From Robiginitomaculum sp. (GTDB lineage: Bacteria > Pseudomonadota > Alphaproteobacteria > Caulobacterales > Maricaulaceae), in NCBI GenBank assembly GCA_016763315.1, contig JAESTZ010000096.1:1-64000 (forward strand): DNA of 64,000 nt, written 5' to 3'. Of the stretch, positions 59,858 through 64,000 are shown piece by piece. The position numbers were made by a program, and so were the translations under genes. Within the stretch, counting starts at the first letter, position 1. Each line of letters begins with the position of its first letter. A model generated the notes under the pieces. It was not told where the DNA came from, did no database searches, and was given only the letters and a program-made list of their open reading frames with translations.

Positions 59858-62074
59858 ATGACCGGGGGCAATAAAACCCCATCGAACACCGGTTTATCCG
59901 GAGTGATTCGCTCGTCATTTTTGAGTTGCGATGAATTGATTGAGGGTGTCCTTCAATATGATCCGGACGTAGATAAATCCCAACTACGACTTGCTTATGA
60001 ATATGCACGCGAAAAACATGGTTTGCAGAAACGAAAATCTGGTGAGCCATATTATGCGCATCCGGTAAATGTTGCAAAGATTCTAATTGAATTACGGCTA
60101 GATAGCACATCTATTATTACTGCGTTGTTGCATGATACTGTTGAAGATACAGATGCAAGCCTTAAAGAGTTAAGCGAATTATTTGGAACGCAAATTTCCG
60201 AACTTGTTGATGGTGTGACCAAGCTTACCAAACTGGAAGTAAAATCAATCCGGTCGCGTCAAGGCGAAAATTTACAAAAATTCATTCTGGCAATTACTAA
60301 AGATATCCGAGTGCTATTGGTCAAACTTGCCGATCGTTTGCACAATATGCGAACTTTACATTTCTTTACCGATACCAAGAAACAAGAGCGAATTGCTCGT
60401 GAAACTCTTGATATTTATGCTCCGTTGGCTCGAAGAATCGGCATGCAAAAAATATGTTCCGAATTAGAAGATTTATCATTCCAATTTCTAGATCCACAGG
60501 CATTTATAACCACAACCAAACGGCTGTCTCTAGTTCGAGATCATAACACTAGGGCCGTAGCTCAGCTTTCAGAAAACCTTACCAAGGTGATTTTGGACAG
60601 TGGTTATAATGCTGTTATTTATGGCCGAGAGAAACGTGCCTATTCAATTTGGAATAAATTACAGCGCAAGAATATTACTTTTGATGAAGTTGCCGATGTT
60701 TATGCCTTTCGAATTATAGTAGATAGTGTCGAGGATTGTTATGCGGTGCTTGGACTGGTTCATACTTCATGGAGATGTGTTCCCGACCGGTTTCGGGATT
60801 TCATTTCTGTTCCAAAACCCAATCATTATCAGTCATTGCACACCACGGTCATTGGCAGAGGTAATATTAGGGTGGAATTGCAGATCAGAACTTCAAATAT
60901 GCACAGAATTGCCGAACAAGGGGTCGCTGCGCACTGGCGTTACAAGCAAGGCGAATATGTTTTCGATGAAGCAATAGGTGGCAATCCGCTTGATTTATTA
61001 AAGCCGTTACTGGAAATAATAGAATTTGGCGGTGATCCAGATGATTTTCTTGAACACACCAGATTGGAAATGTTTCAAGATCAGGTGTTCACGTTTACAC
61101 CTAATGGTAAATTGATCGCTTTACCCGAAGGAGCCAGTGCGATTGATTTTGCCTATGCCGTACATACTGATATTGGCGATGAGTGTGTTGGTGTGCGTAT
61201 TAATGGCCGAGAGCGGCACTTGCGTACGCAGTTGCAAAATGGCGATTCGGTAGAGATTATTCGCGGTGGTAGAAAAGAGCCTCCGCAGGATTGGGAAAGT
61301 ACTGTTGTAACCGGACGGGCGAGGTCGGCCATAAGGCGGTTGATCCGGAAATCAGAATTAAAAGAATTTCGAAAGTTTGGTAAACGGCTTGTCGATCGCA
61401 TTTTGGTTAGTAATCAACTTGATGGGAAAGTTAATATTGCCGAAGCGGCAAAAAGACTAGAAGCCAAATCGGTGACTAATCTTTATGTAAAACTGGGGCG
61501 CGGTTTACTTACTGGCTCGGAATTTCTTGATGCGGTGTTTCCTGGTAGATCAAGAGATGAAACCAAAAGTGTATATAAACGTGAATTGATAACCGATGAA
61601 ACTGCTGATTTTTTTGTCGGTGGAGAGGGGCTTTCACGAGGGGTCTCTTTACATATTTCCAAGTGTTGTTCACCAATTCCCGGCGATAGAATTATTGCTT
61701 TACCCAAGAGAGGGCAAGGGTTTGCTGTGCATGTTGTTGATTGCGAGGTGGCGATTGATCAAATGGAGGCAGGTATTGACCCTATCAGCCTAAGTTGGAC
61801 CGCACATGCAAAAAAGGAAGGTGCTTCTGTTGGCAGGATATTGGCCACAGTGGTTCACCGCTCTGGCTCATTAGCGGAGATTGCCAATGCGGTAGGTGTG
61901 TCCAAGGGGAATATTATGGATGTAAAAACCCTAAGTAGAGGCCAAGACTTTTTTGACATGTTATTTGATATTGAAGTGCTGGACGCGAAGCATTTATGGA
62001 ATATTCTTGCAGCAATTCGTGCTTGTGCCTGTGTTGATAGCGCCGAGCGTGTCAAAGGACAGGATTTAGAATAA
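59858..62074 (+). CDS. rsh: Bifunctional (p)ppGpp synthetase/hydrolase
   Basis: A 738-residue Rsh (RelA/SpoT) protein. Hydrolase HD domain ([41 protein letters not shown]), synthetase domain ([45 protein letters not shown]), TGS domain ([28 protein letters not shown]), zinc-finger/helical part ([12 protein letters not shown]) and C-terminal ACT. Both active sites look intact, as expected for the single Rsh of alphaproteobacteria. Start ATG 59858 lies five bases after rpoZ with no clear ribosome binding site; a TTG three bases earlier is possible. Confidence 0.96.
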   Translation: MTGGNKTPSNTGLSGVIRSSFLSCDELIEGVLQYDPDVDKSQLRLAYEYAREKHGLQKRKSGEPYYAHPVNVAKILIELRLDSTSIITALLHDTVEDTDASLKELSELFGTQISELVDGVTKLTKLEVKSIRSRQGENLQKFILAITKDIRVLLVKLADRLHNMRTLHFFTDTKKQERIARETLDIYAPLARRIGMQKICSELEDLSFQFLDPQAFITTTKRLSLVRDHNTRAVAQLSENLTKVILDSGYNAVIYGREKRAYSIWNKLQRKNITFDEVADVYAFRIIVDSVEDCYAVLGLVHTSWRCVPDRFRDFISVPKPNHYQSLHTTVIGRGNIRVELQIRTSNMHRIAEQGVAAHWRYKQGEYVFDEAIGGNPLDLLKPLLEIIEFGGDPDDFLEHTRLEMFQDQVFTFTPNGKLIALPEGASAIDFAYAVHTDIGDECVGVRINGRERHLRTQLQNGDSVEIIRGGRKEPPQDWESTVVTGRARSAIRRLIRKSELKEFRKFGKRLVDRILVSNQLDGKVNIAEAAKRLEAKSVTNLYVKLGRGLLTGSEFLDAVFPGRSRDETKSVYKRELITDETADFFVGGEGLSRGVSLHISKCCSPIPGDRIIALPKRGQGFAVHVVDCEVAIDQMEAGIDPISLSWTAHAKKEGASVGRILATVVHRSGSLAEIANAVGVSKGNIMDVKTLSRGQDFFDMLFDIEVLDAKHLWNILAAIRACACVDSAERVKGQDLE

Positions 62075-62661
62075 TGAATACCGAACAGGTTTTAGATCAA
62101 TTTCGCCAAGCTGGCGCATTGCTTGAGGGACACTTTGTTTTGTCATCTGGTCGTCATAGTGGCTTCTTTTTGCAAAAAGCGTTTGTTTTTATGGATCCTA
62201 AGCGTACCGAAATGTTATGTAAAGCATTAGCCAAACTGGTGGTTGCGTCTGGCTTGGCACCGTTTGATGTAATTGTTTCGCCAGCTGTTGGCGGCCTGAT
62301 CCCCGGTTATGAAATGGCAAGGCAGCTGGAATTACCGGCAATGTTTGTTGAACGCGAAGGCGGGGAGTTTGTACTACGTCGTGGTTTTGAACTAGCCAAG
62401 GGAACAAGGGTGCTAATCGTCGAAGATATTGTCACCACTGGATTGTCATCACGTGAATGTATCGAGGCCGTGCGGGCGTTGGGTGCGAATGTAATTGCCG
62501 AAGCATGTCTTATTGATCGCTCTGGTGGTGAAGCTGATGTTGGCGCGCCATTATTATCATTGGCGCAAGTTAACTTCCCTACTTTTGCTGCTGATGAAGT
62601 TCCTGATCATCTAAGCCAGATACCAGCCATAAAGCCGGGTAGTCGGGGTTTGTCAAAATGA
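62074..62661 (+). CDS. pyrE: Orotate phosphoribosyltransferase
   Basis: A 195-residue enzyme converting orotate and PRPP to OMP in pyrimidine synthesis. [38 protein letters not shown] and the PRPP motif [16 protein letters not shown]. It starts within the rsh stop (TAATG) and overlaps pdxJ by four bases, a conserved row. Confidence 0.97.
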   Translation: MNTEQVLDQFRQAGALLEGHFVLSSGRHSGFFLQKAFVFMDPKRTEMLCKALAKLVVASGLAPFDVIVSPAVGGLIPGYEMARQLELPAMFVEREGGEFVLRRGFELAKGTRVLIVEDIVTTGLSSRECIEAVRALGANVIAEACLIDRSGGEADVGAPLLSLAQVNFPTFAADEVPDHLSQIPAIKPGSRGLSK

Positions 62662-63407
62662 TGCCAAGGCTTGGTGTAAATATCGACCATGTGGCAACTA
62701 TTAGAAACGCCAGGGGTAGCCAATACCCCGATCCAGTGCGTGCCGCACAAATGGCTGTGGCCGCGGGTGCTGATGGCATAACAGCACATTTACGAGAAGA
62801 TAGGCGCCATATATCGGATGATGATATTACTAGGTTAAGCCGTGAAATACAGGTTCCGCTTAACCTTGAAATTGCTGCCACTGATGAAATGCTTGAAATT
62901 GCCTTGGCGGCAAAGCCTCACGCAGCTTGTATTGTTCCGGAAAAACGCGAAGAAAGAACCACTGAAGGCGGGCTTGATGCCGCTGGTTTGCATAATCATT
63001 TATCGCATTTTGTACGTGAATTATCACAAAATGGCAGTAGGGTTTCCTTGTTTATAGAGCCGGATAAACGACAAATAGAAGCTGCTGTTTCTCTAGGTGC
63101 TCCAGTTGTGGAACTGCATACAGGAGCATATGCAGAAGCGTTTTTTGCTGATGATATTGCTCGAACAGAGAAAATTATGAATGATTTGCGACAAGCTGCA
63201 GCTTATGGTGCGAAGTGCGGCCTTGAAATTCATGCTGGCCATGGCCTGACATTTGACACAGTGCAGCCAATAGCCGCGATACCGCAAATTCAAGAACTTA
63301 ATATTGGGCATTTTTTAATATCAGAAGCCATTTTTTCCGGCTTGCAATCAACAGTGCATAAAATGAGGCAGTTGATTATTCAGGCAAGAACTGGAAGTGA
63401 GAAATGA
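62658..63407 (+). CDS. pdxJ: Pyridoxine 5'-phosphate synthase
   Basis: A 249-residue TIM-barrel enzyme condensing 3-amino-2-oxopropyl phosphate (from the PdxA reaction) with deoxyxylulose 5-phosphate. [55 protein letters not shown] and [14 protein letters not shown] are all canonical. Four-base overlaps at both ends. Confidence 0.98.
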   Translation: MMPRLGVNIDHVATIRNARGSQYPDPVRAAQMAVAAGADGITAHLREDRRHISDDDITRLSREIQVPLNLEIAATDEMLEIALAAKPHAACIVPEKREERTTEGGLDAAGLHNHLSHFVRELSQNGSRVSLFIEPDKRQIEAAVSLGAPVVELHTGAYAEAFFADDIARTEKIMNDLRQAAAYGAKCGLEIHAGHGLTFDTVQPIAAIPQIQELNIGHFLISEAIFSGLQSTVHKMRQLIIQARTGSEK

Positions 63408-63817
63408 TTTTGGGAATTGGTAGCGATCTTTGTGATATTAGGCGCATAGAAAATACTTTGCAAAAATTTGGCACTCGCTTTGAGGCCAGAGTTTTCACGA
63501 CTTTGGAGCGCAAAACTTCTAATAATCGCAATCATCGTAGCGCAAGTTTCGCTAAACGGTTCGCGGCAAAGGAGGCTTGTGCCAAGGCCTTGGGGTCTGG
63601 GGTTAAGAATGGTATTAATTGGAAAGATATGGCAGTAGTTAACCTGCCAAGCGGTAAACCGGCAATGTTTTTGCAAAATGGTGCGGCAAAGTTACTGGAC
63701 GACCTTACTCCGAAAGGGCATACCGCAATTTTACATTTAACTATTACCGATGAACACCCTTATGCTCAGGCGTTTGTGGTTATTGAAGCACGAGTATTGG
63801 AGCAGGCAAGCAAATGA
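63404..63817 (+). CDS. acpS: Holo-ACP synthase
   Basis: A 137-residue phosphopantetheinyl transferase activating AcpP (encoded at 35570). [18 protein letters not shown] with metal Asp, FAKRFAAKEACAKALGSG with metal Glu, and HLTITDEHPYAQAFVVIE. Overlaps pdxJ and lepB by four bases each. Confidence 0.97.
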   Translation: MILGIGSDLCDIRRIENTLQKFGTRFEARVFTTLERKTSNNRNHRSASFAKRFAAKEACAKALGSGVKNGINWKDMAVVNLPSGKPAMFLQNGAAKLLDDLTPKGHTAILHLTITDEHPYAQAFVVIEARVLEQASK

Positions 63818-64000
63818 GTGAAGTAAAAAACAAGCCGGCAAGAACACCTAAAGAAGAATTCATTGAACTGTTTTGGACAATTCTCTGGGCATTAGTAATC
63901 GCTATGATTTTGCGAACCTTATTGTTCCAACCATTTCATATTCCCACAGGTAGCATGTATCCGCAGTTAAAAGTTGGTGATTATTTGATAAGTTCTAAAT
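63814..64000 (+). CDS. lepB: Signal peptidase I (partial, N-terminus)
   Basis: The first 62 codons. A basic cytosolic start, a transmembrane helix (FIELFWTILWALVIAMILRT), then FQPFHIPTGSMYPQLKVGDYL with the catalytic serine in the SM motif. The catalytic lysine lies beyond the window. It overlaps acpS by four bases and follows the usual rpoZ-rsh-pyrE-pdxJ-acpS-lepB order. Confidence 0.97.
   Translation, partial: MSEVKNKPARTPKEEFIELFWTILWALVIAMILRTLLFQPFHIPTGSMYPQLKVGDYLISSK

Overview
The window reads as chromosomal DNA of an alphaproteobacterium of moderate GC content (judged by eye, not computed). Evidence: the gene orders lptF-lptG-lptD-surA-pdxA-rsmA, acpP-fabF-mltG-yicC-gmk, slt-dapA-smpB, rpoZ-rsh-pyrE-pdxJ-acpS-lepB and mrcA-prfB are all typical of the class. 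The fused N-acetylglutamate kinase/synthase beside an acetylcitrulline-type deacetylase is known from Maricaulis- and Xanthomonas-like bacteria, so a relative of the Maricaulales/Parvularculales is my best guess. I see no rRNA, tRNA, CRISPR array, insertion sequence or prophage.

Layout. 0-9 kb: partial 3-hydroxyisobutyrate dehydrogenase-family gene, penicillin-acylase-family Ntn hydrolase, a 1.1 kb gene-free stretch packed with several unrelated repeat families, rpmF, eno, an exported unknown protein, a nitronate monooxygenase-like enzyme and a serine hydrolase. 9-14 kb: an exported unknown and tdk on the minus strand, then a tight arginine operon (deacetylase, argB kinase/synthase fusion, argC). 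14-17.4 kb: polyhydroxyalkanoate synthase and depolymerase with a small exported protein. 18.6-27.2 kb: one compact operon of SDRs, an APH-fold kinase, three acyl-CoA dehydrogenases, a MaoC hydratase, a hydroxyacyl-CoA dehydrogenase and a quinone-reductase-like enzyme. 27.3-34 kb: mrcA, prfB with its programmed frameshift, a threonine-synthase-like gene, and a bactofilin/M23 peptidase pair. 34-51 kb: fatty-acid, cell-wall, nucleotide, ribosome-maturation and LPS-transport housekeeping genes, interrupted by an SdpR/SdpI-like pair. 51-54 kb: an I78-type lipoprotein, a TadG/von Willebrand A protein with striking Lys-Pro and poly-Lys tracts, and a serine/threonine dehydratase. 54.6-64 kb: slt, dapA, smpB, a family-5 uracil-DNA glycosylase, folK, rpoZ, rsh, pyrE, pdxJ, acpS and the start of lepB.

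The most interesting system is the 18.6-27.2 kb operon. Its kinase plus acyl-CoA-dehydrogenase logic matches split versions of animal ACAD10/ACAD11 and of the Pseudomonas levulinate (lva) pathway, in which a 4-hydroxyacyl-CoA is phosphorylated, the phosphate is eliminated to give an enoyl-CoA, and beta-oxidation follows. The hydratase and 3-hydroxyacyl dehydrogenase needed next are in the same operon, and a PHA synthase/depolymerase pair lies just upstream. Other points worth attention are the acetylcitrulline arginine route, the homopolymeric vWA protein with no canonical start codon for its N-terminus, the predicted leaderless SdpR/SdpI operon, and the stacked repeat families near rpmF.
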